Source: RZYY01 sp036794825
Lineage (GTDB): Bacteria > Bacteroidota > Bacteroidia > Bacteroidales > 4484-276
NCBI GenBank assembly: GCA_036794825.1
Contig: DAIRGA010000005.1
Location: forward strand, 124,001 to 188,000
Length of the DNA: 64,000 nt
Direction: 5' to 3'
Positions 1 through 8,040 of this stretch are shown here, piece after piece. Below the pieces are notes generated by a model that searched no databases, was not told the DNA's origin, and saw only the letters and a list, made by a program, of their open reading frames with translations. The position numbers and the translations under genes were made by a program. Each line of letters starts with the position of its first letter. The first letter of the stretch is position 1.

Positions 1-226
1 TTTTCTTACATCCTTCTTCGTAAGCATTAAACCCGGTATTGTCGCGCAACGACCAGCTATTGTACTCATATTCAAGATTGCCGATCTCCTTTACTTTTTG
101 ACTTTCTTCACCGAAAATGGATACAAGCAACATCATTGTTTGTTTTTTCCAGGCATTCAGGTCAAATTTTTTCTGGCTGAGTTTTTCGATTTGCTGCCTC
201 AACAGGGCTGTTTGTTGGTCTTTCAT
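1..226 (-). CDS. Conserved hypothetical protein, 3' end outside window
   Basis: An open frame starts with ATG at 226 and runs off the left edge, giving 75 residues. The start MKDQQTALLRQQIEKL looks like an amphipathic helix. Further on there is a segment with an YNSWSLRD motif and a CKK end at the window edge. There is no signal peptide or membrane segment, so a soluble cytoplasmic protein is likely. I do not recognise the family. It is transcribed divergently from the GAPDH gene, with 264 bp between them. Confidence 0.6.
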   Translation of the reverse strand, partial: MKDQQTALLRQQIEKLSQKKFDLNAWKKQTMMLLVSIFGEESQKVKEIGNLEYEYNSWSLRDNTGFNAYEEGCKK

Positions 227-456
227 AATTGAAATGTTTAAAAGAAGGTAAAATTAAGCTAAAAACCTGAGTTGAGTTTCGGGAATCAATACTTTCGGCA
301 AATGATCTATATTACCTGATTATCAGCCTGATTTGAAATGGAAATGAAATATAAACAACTGTTAATCAGTTAGATGATTGGTGATATTAATTTCCCGTTA
401 AAAGTTTTAAGGTGGATAACAAAACCTTGCATAAGTAGTTATTCAGCTGTTAAATG

Positions 457-464
457 TAATTTTG
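457..464 (+). promoter_or_regulatory. TAnnTTTG -7 box for gap
   Basis: TAATTTTG lies 26 bases before the chosen gap ATG and matches the Bacteroidota primary-sigma -7 consensus TAnnTTTG. It sits downstream of the longer in-frame ATG at 374, so a transcript from here supports the start at 491. No clear -33 element was seen. Confidence 0.5.
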
Positions 465-490
465 CACTGAATTTTAAAATCAAAACAAGT

Positions 491-1495
491 ATGACAAAGA
501 TTAAAATTGGAATTAACGGATTTGGCCGTATTGGAAGAAACGTTCTGAAAATCGCCATGGAGAGAGATAATATGGAAATTGTCGGTATTAACGACCTCAC
601 CAGCACAAAGGTTTTGGCTCACCTGCTCAAATATGACTCTACCCAGGGTAAATTCAACGGTAAGGTTGAATTTGACGAAAACAATATTATCCTCAATGGG
701 AAGAAAATCCCGGTTTTTGCCGAAAGAATGCCCATCAACATCCCCTGGTCAGTTACCCCTGATGTAGTAGTTGAAGGTACCGGTGTTTTCCGCTCACGCG
801 AAAGCAACAAAGGAGGATATGGCGACCACCTGAAAAATGGCGCCAAAAAAGTAATCCTTTGCGTTCCTTCGAAAGACCAGATTGACGCTACCATCGTCCT
901 TGGCGTAAACGATGCAGATCTCAAGGATTCGCACCAGTGCATTTCCAACGCTTCATGCACCACCAACTGCCTGGCTCCCGTTGCAAAAGTTCTGCACGAC
1001 AGGTTTGGTATCGAAAGCGGCTTTATGACCACCATCCACGCCTACACCAACGACCAGGTGATTCTCGACGCTCCTCACAGCGATCTTCGCCGCGCCCGCT
1101 CGGCTGCCTTGTCGCAGATCCCAACAACCACCGGCGCGGCAAAAGCAGTAGGCAAAGTAATTCCTGAACTCAACGGAAAACTTGATGGTCTTGCCGTTCG
1201 CGTTCCCACTCCAACCGGATCGCTCGTTGACCTTGTTGTAAACCTGAAAGTTGAATCTACCAAACAGGAAATCAACGCCGCAATCAAAGAAGCCGCGGAA
1301 GGCCCGATGAAAGGTATCCTCGAATATACCGAAGATGAAATCGTGTCGGTTGACATCATACACAACCCACACTCATCCATTTTTGACGCTTCCAGCACAA
1401 TGGTGATTGGCAAAACTGTCAAAATACTTGCCTGGTACGACAATGAGTGGGGTTATTCAGCAAGGGTAGTTGACCTTATCAACAAACTCTTCTAA
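491..1495 (+). CDS. gap: Glyceraldehyde-3-phosphate dehydrogenase, type I
   Basis: This enzyme oxidises glyceraldehyde-3-phosphate to 1,3-bisphosphoglycerate with NAD and phosphate, in cytoplasmic glycolysis and gluconeogenesis. The 334-residue product has the family's usual length. The N-terminal Rossmann motif INGFGRIGR is at residues 8-16. Asp35 in the VGIND segment is the usual NAD-preferring residue. The catalytic motif SNASCTTNCLAP has Cys156, and His183 follows in TTIHAYT. The C-terminal WYDNEWGY motif is intact. The frame stays open upstream to an ATG at 374, but that 39-residue extension has no family similarity and lies before the -7 box. The gene stands alone and ends at a strong terminator. 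Two other glycolytic genes, gpmA and pgk, occur elsewhere in the window. Confidence 0.97.
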   Translation: MTKIKIGINGFGRIGRNVLKIAMERDNMEIVGINDLTSTKVLAHLLKYDSTQGKFNGKVEFDENNIILNGKKIPVFAERMPINIPWSVTPDVVVEGTGVFRSRESNKGGYGDHLKNGAKKVILCVPSKDQIDATIVLGVNDADLKDSHQCISNASCTTNCLAPVAKVLHDRFGIESGFMTTIHAYTNDQVILDAPHSDLRRARSAALSQIPTTTGAAKAVGKVIPELNGKLDGLAVRVPTPTGSLVDLVVNLKVESTKQEINAAIKEAAEGPMKGILEYTEDEIVSVDIIHNPHSSIFDASSTMVIGKTVKILAWYDNEWGYSARVVDLINKLF

Positions 1496-1520
1496 ACAAT
1501 ACAACGTGCTGATAATCAAA

Positions 1521-1556
1521 AACCCTGACAAGGAATCGCCTTGTCAGGGTTTTTTG
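1521..1556. terminator. Strong intrinsic terminator between gap and the carbonic-anhydrase-like gene
   Basis: A perfect 13-bp stem (1521-1533 with 1539-1551) closes a 5-base loop and runs into a T tract, 25 bases after the gap stop codon. The converging gene on the minus strand ends just beyond, and the A-rich left flank means the hairpin could serve both directions. Confidence 0.9.
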
Positions 1557-1583
1557 TTTTGTGGAAAAGCTGAAGAATGATCG

Positions 1584-2099
1584 CTATTCCTTGTACCAGA
1601 AAGCGTATTTTGTGTAACTCTCTGCTATTCTGTGTATTTCACCTTCTGACAGGTTGATGTCAATGTCCTTAATTTTTACTGCAGGAACTCCGGCATACAC
1701 GGATCCGGATTTTACAATAGTATTTTTGGAAACCACAGCGCCGGCAGCAATTATCGAATTGCTCTCAATCACCGCTCCATCCATAACTATCGCACCCATG
1801 CCTATCAGTACATGATCGTGGATTGTGCATCCGTGAATAATAGCGTTGTGTGCAATGGAGACATAATTGCCGATGTGGACCGGGGCAACTTTGTAGGTGC
1901 AGTGTATTATGGCGCCATCCTGGATGTTCACCTGGTTCCCGATGCGGATATAATGCACATCCCCCCTTACAACGGCATTATACCAAACACTGCAATTGTC
2001 GCCCATCACAACGTCGCCAACGACAACGGCCGTTTCGGCAAAAAAGCAATTCTCACCAAATTTTGGGGTAATTCCGTTTAGAGGTCTGATTAATGCCAT
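1584..2099 (-). CDS. Gamma-carbonic anhydrase family protein (left-handed beta-helix)
   Basis: The 171-residue protein is built of hexapeptide repeats ([LIV]-G-x4 type), which fold into a left-handed parallel beta helix, and it ends in an alpha-helical tail. The family is typified by YrdA, PaaY and archaeal Cam. Three histidines at the expected zinc-ligand positions are present: His66 in AIIHC, and His84 and His89 in SIAHNAIIHG. A trimeric zinc enzyme is therefore plausible. Many relatives show little or no carbonic anhydrase activity, so the exact reaction is open. It follows lptE by 41 bp on the same strand and may be the last gene of the sigma-54 activator/lptE operon. Its 3' end shares the terminator with gap. 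Confidence 0.9.
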   Translation of the reverse strand: MALIRPLNGITPKFGENCFFAETAVVVGDVVMGDNCSVWYNAVVRGDVHYIRIGNQVNIQDGAIIHCTYKVAPVHIGNYVSIAHNAIIHGCTIHDHVLIGMGAIVMDGAVIESNSIIAAGAVVSKNTIVKSGSVYAGVPAVKIKDIDINLSEGEIHRIAESYTKYAFWYKE

Positions 2100-2140
2100 T
2101 AAAAGATTAAAATTTACGTTTGGTTACAAATTCCTGTTAA

Positions 2141-2662
2141 TCACCAGTTTACAACAGTTTTGTTGAATATGTCTTCAACAAGGTATTCGTTGATTTGTTT
2201 AACCAGCACATCCTGCACGCTCACAAGATCCTGAGAACTGGGGTAGTCTTCGTACCTCGAAAAGACCTGGTTTTGAAAACTTTGAGTGTTGTCCAAATTG
2301 TTCACAAAGGTCACTTTTACCGAAATCGTAAGCCGGTTCAGGGCAGCCACATCATTGGACTGAATGGCCGTTGGACGGGTATTGTAATCGGTTATTTCGC
2401 CGGTAATCACAAGGTCACCACCCTGATTTACGATGATTAAACTGGTTTGCGACTGAAACTTGTTGCGCAGGGCATCGGTCAGTTCCTGGCTCAGAACAGG
2501 ATTTACAAGCATGGCGTTGTTGGGAAAATTATCAATCCGGATGGTTTTAACACTTGCCGGAATCGAAGCTCCAGTAAATGAATAGTTAACCCTACAGGCT
2601 GTCAATGCAACGATGAGCATGGCCATCAAGGCAATTTTGAGAGATATTATCCTCATTCCCAT
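2141..2662 (-). CDS. lptE: LptE family lipoprotein (LPS assembly)
   Basis: In the LPS export machine, LptE is the outer-membrane lipoprotein that plugs the LptD barrel. The 173-residue product starts with a signal peptide ending in the lipobox LTAC, so lipidation at Cys23 is expected. The mature part has the Bacteroidota LptE pattern: a beta-alpha-beta core with YSFTG just after the lipid anchor, TIRIDNFPN, and a helical end with VLVKQINEYLVEDIFNK. Its start codon abuts the stop codon of the upstream sigma-54 activator with no spacer, so the two are translationally linked. The partner LptD is encoded about 31 kb away in this window. Confidence 0.88.
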   Translation of the reverse strand: MGMRIISLKIALMAMLIVALTACRVNYSFTGASIPASVKTIRIDNFPNNAMLVNPVLSQELTDALRNKFQSQTSLIIVNQGGDLVITGEITDYNTRPTAIQSNDVAALNRLTISVKVTFVNNLDNTQSFQNQVFSRYEDYPSSQDLVSVQDVLVKQINEYLVEDIFNKTVVNW

Positions 2663-3892
2663 TTAGTTGATATTGTATTCCTTTATTTTTCTGTACAGCG
2701 TACGTTCAGAAATTCCAAGTTCCCTGGCCGCAATTTTTCTTTTTCCCTGGTGGCGTGCCAGCGCTTTTTTAATCATTTCAATCTCATTTTTTTCGATCGA
2801 AAGCGACTCCTCGGGCTGCTCAGGAATATTTTCAGCATCTTCGGCCAATTGCACGTAGTCTTCCTCAGCAAGTTCGGTGTCGTCATATTCTTTGACATCA
2901 CTGGCAATATCATTGTAGAACTTCTTGATTACCAGTGGTTCGGTGTCGGGTAAATGCTTGTGTTCGTCACCTTTTTGCAACCTATCCATTGTCATTTTCA
3001 ATTCGGTGATGTCTTTTTTCATATCCCACAACACTTTGTAGAGGATGTCTCTGTCGGTCAGATCGTGGTTGAATTCATCTCTTGAATAGATTACGGGAAG
3101 GGTCGAAGCCGCCGATTTAGGAAGGTATTTTTGCAGCGTAACCTGATTAATAATGCGTTCGCTTTCGATGATGGAAATTTGTTCGGTAATATTTTTCAAT
3201 TGCCTTATGTTGCCGTCCCAGCGGTAATTTGATAACAAGACTACAGCGTCGTCGGTGAGTTGAAGTGCCGGCATGCGATACTTTTCGGCAAAATCGCTGG
3301 CGAATTTTCTGAAGAGCAAATGGATATCCTCTTTCCTCTCCCTGAGCGGCGGCATCTGTATCGGGACGGAATTGAGCCTGTAATAGAGATCCTGCCTGAA
3401 TTTGCCGCGCTGAATGGCATCAGGAATCTGAACGTTGGTTGCAGCAATCACCCTGACATCTGTTTTCAATACTTTGGATGAGCCCACTTTCAGAAACTCG
3501 CCGGTCTCGAGCACGCGCAACAATCTTACCTGGGTTGATAAAGGCAGCTCAGCAACTTCGTCGAGAAAAATTGTTCCTCCGTTCACCTCTTCAAAATAGC
3601 CTTTTCTTGCTTCGTGAGCGCCTGTAAATGAGCCTTTTTCGTGCCCAAACAATTCTGAATCAATGGTTCCCTCGGGGATTGCGCCGCAGTTTACCGCGAT
3701 GTAGGGTTTGTGCTTACGGGCGCTGAGCTGATGTATGATCTGTGGAAAAACCTCTTTACCCGTGCCACTTTCGCCGGTTATCAAAACGGTGAGATCGGTT
3801 GCGGCCACCTGCCGGGCAATATCAATGGCGCGGTTGAGTTTCGGGTCGTTTCCGATGATTCCAAATCGTTGTTTTATTGCTAAAATTTCCAT
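2663..3892 (-). CDS. Sigma-54-dependent Fis-family transcriptional activator
   Basis: This 409-residue AAA+ enhancer-binding protein uses ATP hydrolysis to remodel sigma-54 RNA polymerase. The AAA+ core occupies about residues 10-250. Walker A is GESGTGKE from residue 40, the sigma-54 contact loop reads GSFTGA (87-92, a Ser variant of GAFTGA), and Walker B is FLDE near residue 110. A charged, Glu-rich linker of about 90 residues follows. A Fis-type helix-turn-helix (ARELGISERTLYRKIKEY) closes the protein. There is no N-terminal receiver, GAF or PAS domain, so activity is probably controlled by expression level or a partner protein. It is the first gene of a minus-strand run with lptE, suggesting a link to envelope physiology. 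Confidence 0.93.
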   Translation of the reverse strand: MEILAIKQRFGIIGNDPKLNRAIDIARQVAATDLTVLITGESGTGKEVFPQIIHQLSARKHKPYIAVNCGAIPEGTIDSELFGHEKGSFTGAHEARKGYFEEVNGGTIFLDEVAELPLSTQVRLLRVLETGEFLKVGSSKVLKTDVRVIAATNVQIPDAIQRGKFRQDLYYRLNSVPIQMPPLRERKEDIHLLFRKFASDFAEKYRMPALQLTDDAVVLLSNYRWDGNIRQLKNITEQISIIESERIINQVTLQKYLPKSAASTLPVIYSRDEFNHDLTDRDILYKVLWDMKKDITELKMTMDRLQKGDEHKHLPDTEPLVIKKFYNDIASDVKEYDDTELAEEDYVQLAEDAENIPEQPEESLSIEKNEIEMIKKALARHQGKRKIAARELGISERTLYRKIKEYNIN

Positions 3893-3927
3893 GAATTTGC
3901 TTAAACCAGATGTTGTTGTTTTTGCCG

Positions 3928-3935
3928 CAAAGATA
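3928..3935 (-). promoter_or_regulatory. TAnnTTTG -7 box for the sigma-54 activator/lptE operon
   Basis: On the minus strand TATCTTTG lies 35 bases before the activator ATG and matches the Bacteroidota -7 consensus. It would drive the activator, lptE and possibly the carbonic-anhydrase-like gene. Confidence 0.45.
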
Positions 3936-4028
3936 CTTTTTTCGGAGGATCTTTCCGGAATCCGGCTGGGCAGTGTTGCCCGGATGACTTCAAGTCTAAC
4001 ACGTTTCTCAAGCCGTCTGGTTCTAATT

Positions 4029-4751
4029 TTAATTCAGTCCGGGCTGTTGATTTCGCTTAAAAAAGAAGCGAATCCCTTCGATAATTACTCCTATTGACAG
4101 CAAGATGATTATTCCGTTTACGACCACCAGCAATAGATTGTGTTCTTGGTTCCAGCTGATCTGATTCAGCACAGCTGCCCACAAGCTGACGATGCCCATA
4201 AAAATAGCTGGAATGCCTGCTATGACCCACTTGCGTCCGCCTTTACGGCGGAGATAGATCGTAACCACAATCAACGCCAGCGCAGCAAGCACCTGATTGA
4301 TTATGCCAAACAAAGGCCAGAGCGTGAGCGCTCCTTTACCGTCAGCGCCCGTAATAAAAGCCAGTGCAGCAGCGCTTAGGATAACAACGGAAGTGGAAAA
4401 ATACTTGTTTCGGAAAGGGCTTTTTGGACTATTTCCAAAAAGTTCCTGAAGGAAAAACCTTTGCAAACGGGCTGAAGTGTCGAGGCTGGTGCCGGCAAAA
4501 GAGGCCACAAAAACTCCCATTATGACAAGCGCGATGGTTTTGGGTATGCCCGTATGGGCTATCATATTGGCTGAGCCCTCCACAAAAGCGTTGATTTTTG
4601 ATGACATCCCGGAGGCAGCCGCCCACGAACTGTAATTGCTGTTCCATGCCGTAATTCCGGTTTGTAATTCCCCATCCGCCTGATAGCCCAAACCTATTCC
4701 GGCTGCCACAGCCACGATAACTATAACCGCCAGTAGCCCTTCGGTGAGCAT
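4029..4751 (-). CDS. cstA: Carbon starvation protein A, C-terminal part (frameshifted from upstream part)
   Basis: This frame continues CstA after a one-base shift. It begins MLTEGLLAVIV, which in intact family members follows directly on a GYG motif that ends the upstream frame. About 240 residues follow, with several hydrophobic membrane segments and the conserved block SFAGTSLDTSARLQRF. CstA proteins carry peptides or pyruvate across the inner membrane. The ATG shown is an internal methionine of the original protein rather than a natural start, although reinitiation cannot be excluded. Together the two parts give about 570 residues, within the range for Bacteroidota CstA. Confidence 0.85.
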   Translation of the reverse strand: MLTEGLLAVIVIVAVAAGIGLGYQADGELQTGITAWNSNYSSWAAASGMSSKINAFVEGSANMIAHTGIPKTIALVIMGVFVASFAGTSLDTSARLQRFFLQELFGNSPKSPFRNKYFSTSVVILSAAALAFITGADGKGALTLWPLFGIINQVLAALALIVVTIYLRRKGGRKWVIAGIPAIFMGIVSLWAAVLNQISWNQEHNLLLVVVNGIIILLSIGVIIEGIRFFFKRNQQPGLN

Positions 4752-5749
4752 GTCCCATAACCCACGAAAAGGGCATCTTTCTCATTGGCTACCTGTTTGG
4801 ACGAAGTTCCCGACGAAACTATTGCATGAAATCCTGAAACTGCGCCACACGCAATGATAATAAATAAAAATGGCCAGATGTGCGGTGCGTCAGCCGGTGC
4901 AGCATTGATGGCCGGGGCAACAAATCCTAAGGATGTTTTGAAGGAGGTGAAGAGTATGCCGACTATTAATAAACCCATGGCAAGAAGTAGCTGGTGCGAG
5001 TTAATAAAATCCCGCGGCTGAAGTAAAGTAGTCACGGGAATCACTGATGCAACAAAAGCATAGATCAGCAAAATGATTGTCCAGATACCCGTGGCCGGAA
5101 CTCCAGCTATTTCTGTAATCCGGATGGGTACATAATTACCAAAAATCACCGTGATGTACATCACCACCACAGCAATGATGCTCAGCATCATGTAATTTTT
5201 GCCTTTTTTGTAAACCATGTATCCCAGCCAGACTGCGATCGGTATTTCGAGCCAAATTGGTACTACTGAACCGGGGTACATATCAAAAATGATTGCCATT
5301 ACCAGCCCGAGAATTGCAATGAAAATCCATAATTCGAGAAGTCCGATGATGAAAAACAGGATTTTGGTATTCCGGTTAAGGTAGATCCCGCTTATTTCGG
5401 CAATCGAAAGTCCCTTGTTGCGCATCGAAGCAATCAGAACACCGAAATCGTGCACTGCACCGATTAAGATGCTGCCAATAAAAACCCATAACACCGCCGG
5501 AACCCAACCCCAGATAATCGCAATTGCAGGTCCTACGATCGGTCCCGTGCCCGCAATCGAAGTAAAATGATGCCCGAAAATGATCTCTTTTTTGGTGGGC
5601 ACATAATCAAATCCATCATTCATCGTAACTGCCGGAACTTCGGCTTTTTGGTTGATGGAAAAGATTTTCCTGCTGATAAATCTGCCGTAAATGAAATACA
5701 TCAAAATGTAACCGGCAAAAACCAGGACAACAAGAAGTAGAGGATGCAT
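4721..5749 (-). CDS. cstA: Carbon starvation protein A, N-terminal part (frameshift near 4754-4756)
   Basis: CstA is an inner-membrane transporter induced by carbon starvation and linked to uptake of peptides or pyruvate. This part holds the conserved N-terminal CstA block: GHHFTSIAGTGPIVGPAIA from about residue 59, then GSILIGAVHDFG, and later the HAIVSSGTSSKQ motif. Ten or so hydrophobic segments are visible. After DALFVGYG the frame turns into unrelated residues (TCSPKGYWRL) and stops, while the correct continuation lies in another frame. Adding one G to the GGG run at 4754-4756 (minus strand) restores a GYG-D-MLTEG junction. This is either a real inactivating deletion or a homopolymer error in a draft assembly. 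Confidence 0.88.
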   Translation of the reverse strand: MHPLLLVVLVFAGYILMYFIYGRFISRKIFSINQKAEVPAVTMNDGFDYVPTKKEIIFGHHFTSIAGTGPIVGPAIAIIWGWVPAVLWVFIGSILIGAVHDFGVLIASMRNKGLSIAEISGIYLNRNTKILFFIIGLLELWIFIAILGLVMAIIFDMYPGSVVPIWLEIPIAVWLGYMVYKKGKNYMMLSIIAVVVMYITVIFGNYVPIRITEIAGVPATGIWTIILLIYAFVASVIPVTTLLQPRDFINSHQLLLAMGLLIVGILFTSFKTSLGFVAPAINAAPADAPHIWPFLFIIIACGAVSGFHAIVSSGTSSKQVANEKDALFVGYGTCSPKGYWRL

Positions 5750-5862
5750 AGCGATTGCTCAATGAATTAGAGAGGTAAAAGTAGAAAATTCCAAGCGATT
5801 CCAATTTCTATTCATATTGGATGGGAATCTTCCTGATAGAAAGTGGAAGAAAAAACAAAAAA

Positions 5863-5954
5863 CATTAGGCACATTTGAGCACAGTAGAATGTTTTCCATT
5901 TGCAGGAACTCGGTTTTTAAGTCTCCCTATTGTGACCTAATGTGCCTGATGTGG
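5863..5954. repeat. Inverted repeat with short CCTnnTGTG-like tandem units
   Basis: The arm at 5863-5875 pairs with 5939-5951 at 12 of 13 positions across a 63-base spacer. The right arm lies inside three successive units of 9-10 bases (5926-5935, 5936-5944, 5945-5954), each of the form CCT-two bases-TGTG. Similar intergenic phrases recur, from memory, in many Bacteroidota genomes, so this may be a dispersed element rather than a local regulator. Confidence 0.4.
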
Positions 5955-6107
5955 CGATCAAAAAATGAATGAACATGTAAATCAAGATAGTTTTCATTTC
6001 AAATAAGCGACACAAGCGCCGGTAAGTATAAACACTTATTGCAATTGTCGTAATCCAGTTCGGTAAAAGAGGTATTAATAAGGTGGCGGCGCAATTTTCA
6101 GAACCAC

Positions 6108-6115
6108 TACTTTTG
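6108..6115 (+). promoter_or_regulatory. TAnnTTTG -7 box for porin gene
   Basis: TACTTTTG matches the Bacteroidota -7 consensus and would leave a 5' leader of about 50 bases before the ATG at 6173. Confidence 0.45.
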
Positions 6116-6172
6116 TAAGTCAGAAGTTGAAACAAAATTCTTTATTAAAACATTAATTTACAGTTAATTGAA

Positions 6173-7429
6173 ATGAAAAAGTCAGTAATTTTGATAATGT
6201 TGATCATCCTGGCAGCATTATCACCAGCAAGAGCGCAGCTGACAGTCAGCGGAGAATTCAGACCAAGAGCCGAAGTAAGGGGCGGATACGGTCAACTCAG
6301 AACCGACACGCTCGATCCGGCCTATTTGGTCAGTCAGAGAACAAGATTGGCATTTTTGTATCAAAAAGACTGGATTAAGGCCTATGTCAGTTTCCAGGAC
6401 GTCAGGCTGTGGGGCGGTGATGCTATTTATTCCTCAACAGGCATGTTTGGCTACAACGCTAATGTGGATTTAAACGAAGCCTGGGTACAGTTGTCGTTTC
6501 TCGGCCACTCATCGGTGAAGTTTGGCAGGCAACTTTTTAATTATGATGATGGCAGGCTGCTTTCGGCAAGGAACTGGAATGACCGCGGAATCTTTTACGA
6601 CGCGCTGCTTTACCAGTTTCAGCAAAGTGGCTGGAGCGCCGATCTGGCGCTTTCATATTTTACTGATAACAATGATCTGTTCGACAACTACTATCCCTCG
6701 GGAAAAATGAGAACGCTGAATTTTCTAAGGGTTCAGAAAATCATCAATCCAAACCTTACGGCATCGGCTATAGCTTTGGGATCCGGCTACACAAAAAACA
6801 ACAAGAGCGAAACCATTTACATGAAAGGCTCTTATGGAACGATGGTTCAGTACAAAGATCAGGACTTCAGCGGCTGGACATCATTTTATTATCAGAATGG
6901 TAAAAGCCCCGACGGCCGGACTGCCAATGCGTGGAACTACAACATAAAATTCGACCAGAAATTGGGTAAATTTACCGTAGGGTATGGTGCTTCGCTCATT
7001 TCAGGAGAAAAATCCGACACTTCTCAAGACGATCTTTTCGACCTTCTTTATGGTGTCCGTCACCTCGTTTACGGCCACATGGATTATTTCAACAATTTGC
7101 CACGGGCCACCGACAGAGGCGGGTTGAATGATGTGTACATCACCACAAAATACCCGATCAGCCCAAAGACCGACCTCATGCTCGATTATCATTATTTCGC
7201 TCTTAATCAGCCTGTTGATGATTTGGATAAATACCTCGGTTCAGAATTTGACCTAGGAATCAGCATCACCTTCAATCCCGAACTCAATATTAGGGGGGGC
7301 TACTCAGTAATGTTGCCCGGGTCTTCGATGGAGACTATCCAGAAAATTGACGAAGGAAGCAGCGCTTTTTCATCCTGGGCCTATGTTATGCTTACGCTGA
7401 AACCGACTATTTTCAGGCAGAAGGAATAA
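6173..7429 (+). CDS. Outer-membrane beta-barrel protein, alginate-export/porin-like
   Basis: The 418-residue product starts with a signal peptide cleaved after ARAQ (about residue 22). The mature protein begins LTVSGEFRPRAEVRGGYG, and the rest consists of alternating amphipathic strands rich in aromatic residues and Gly, as in a 16-18-strand porin. Motifs such as NEAWVQLSF, VKFGRQLFNYDDGRLL and NDRGIFYDALLY resemble the alginate_exp (PF13372) barrel family. The protein probably lets a small solute through the outer membrane. The substrate cannot be told from sequence, and no TonB box or SusD partner is nearby. It converges on rnhB with a 12-base gap. Confidence 0.75.
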   Translation: MKKSVILIMLIILAALSPARAQLTVSGEFRPRAEVRGGYGQLRTDTLDPAYLVSQRTRLAFLYQKDWIKAYVSFQDVRLWGGDAIYSSTGMFGYNANVDLNEAWVQLSFLGHSSVKFGRQLFNYDDGRLLSARNWNDRGIFYDALLYQFQQSGWSADLALSYFTDNNDLFDNYYPSGKMRTLNFLRVQKIINPNLTASAIALGSGYTKNNKSETIYMKGSYGTMVQYKDQDFSGWTSFYYQNGKSPDGRTANAWNYNIKFDQKLGKFTVGYGASLISGEKSDTSQDDLFDLLYGVRHLVYGHMDYFNNLPRATDRGGLNDVYITTKYPISPKTDLMLDYHYFALNQPVDDLDKYLGSEFDLGISITFNPELNIRGGYSVMLPGSSMETIQKIDEGSSAFSSWAYVMLTLKPTIFRQKE

Positions 7430-7441
7430 GGGAAAGCGTTT

Positions 7442-8038
7442 TCAGATATTCATCCTGAGCTGAAAATTTATTTTAAAAGACAGTCTGTGATAGGGTGTTT
7501 TTCCGAAATCCATTACGGCCTTACGGTGCTCAATGGTCGGGTAACCTTTGTTCTGCTTCCAGTTGTAATGCGGAAATTCTGCATCAATCCTGCGCATATA
7601 ATCATCCCTGTGGGTTTTGGCAAGAATAGATGCGGCCGCGATAGACATAAATTTCCCATCCCCGCCCACAATGCACTTGTGAAGTATGTTTGGGTAGGGC
7701 AGGAAACGATTTCCGTCCACCAGGATTAATGCCGGTTTAACGGCAAGTTGGTCGAGAGCAAGGTGCATCGCCAGAAAAGAAGCATTCAAAATATTGATTT
7801 CATCAATCTTACAATTATCCACACAAGCAACAGCCCACGCTACAGCATTCTGCTCAATCACGATCCGGAGCTTTTCCCGTTGATATTCAGTGAGCTTCTT
7901 GGAGTCATTAAGCAGATCATTATCAAAATCATGAGGAAAAATAACTGCTGCAGCTACCACCGGACCAGCCAGGCAACCTCTTCCGGCTTCGTCGCATCCG
8001 GCTTCAAGCCCGCTATTAGCAAAGTTTTTCTTAAGCAT
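7442..8038 (-). CDS. rnhB: Ribonuclease HII
   Basis: RNase HII cuts the RNA strand of RNA-DNA hybrids and starts removal of single ribonucleotides from DNA. The 198-residue protein has the family's usual length. The GCDEAGRGCLAGPVVAAAV block carries the first two acidic metal ligands (Asp16, Glu17). The third, Asp108, is in LILVDGN, and the DD pair near residue 145 follows AAASILAKTHRDDYM. The C-terminal NKGYPTIEHRKAV segment is typical. The gene starts 2 bp after the DUF6427-like gene ends, so it is co-transcribed with it and purD. Confidence 0.95.
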   Translation of the reverse strand: MLKKNFANSGLEAGCDEAGRGCLAGPVVAAAVIFPHDFDNDLLNDSKKLTEYQREKLRIVIEQNAVAWAVACVDNCKIDEINILNASFLAMHLALDQLAVKPALILVDGNRFLPYPNILHKCIVGGDGKFMSIAAASILAKTHRDDYMRRIDAEFPHYNWKQNKGYPTIEHRKAVMDFGKTPYHRLSFKINFQLRMNI

Positions 8039-8040
8039 TG

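Larger units (their letters stand above)
5750..6172. other. 423-bp divergent intergenic region between cstA and porin gene
   Basis: No convincing gene lies here. It contains an inverted repeat with one mismatch (5863-5875 and 5939-5951), a short tandem run of CCTnnTGTG-like units at 5926-5954, and a TAnnTTTG box at 6108-6115 before the porin gene. The remainder shows nothing recognisable. Confidence 0.7.

Noticed and set aside
619..1372. Two long minus-strand frames opposite gap (138 and 139 residues)
   Set aside because: They are antisense to an intact GAPDH gene, have no family resemblance and no promoter. They result from GC-biased third positions of the real gene.
5917..6135. 72-residue minus-strand frame in the cstA-porin gap
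   Set aside because: The residue pattern is not protein-like overall, it overlaps the inverted repeat and the porin promoter, and it has no start signal.
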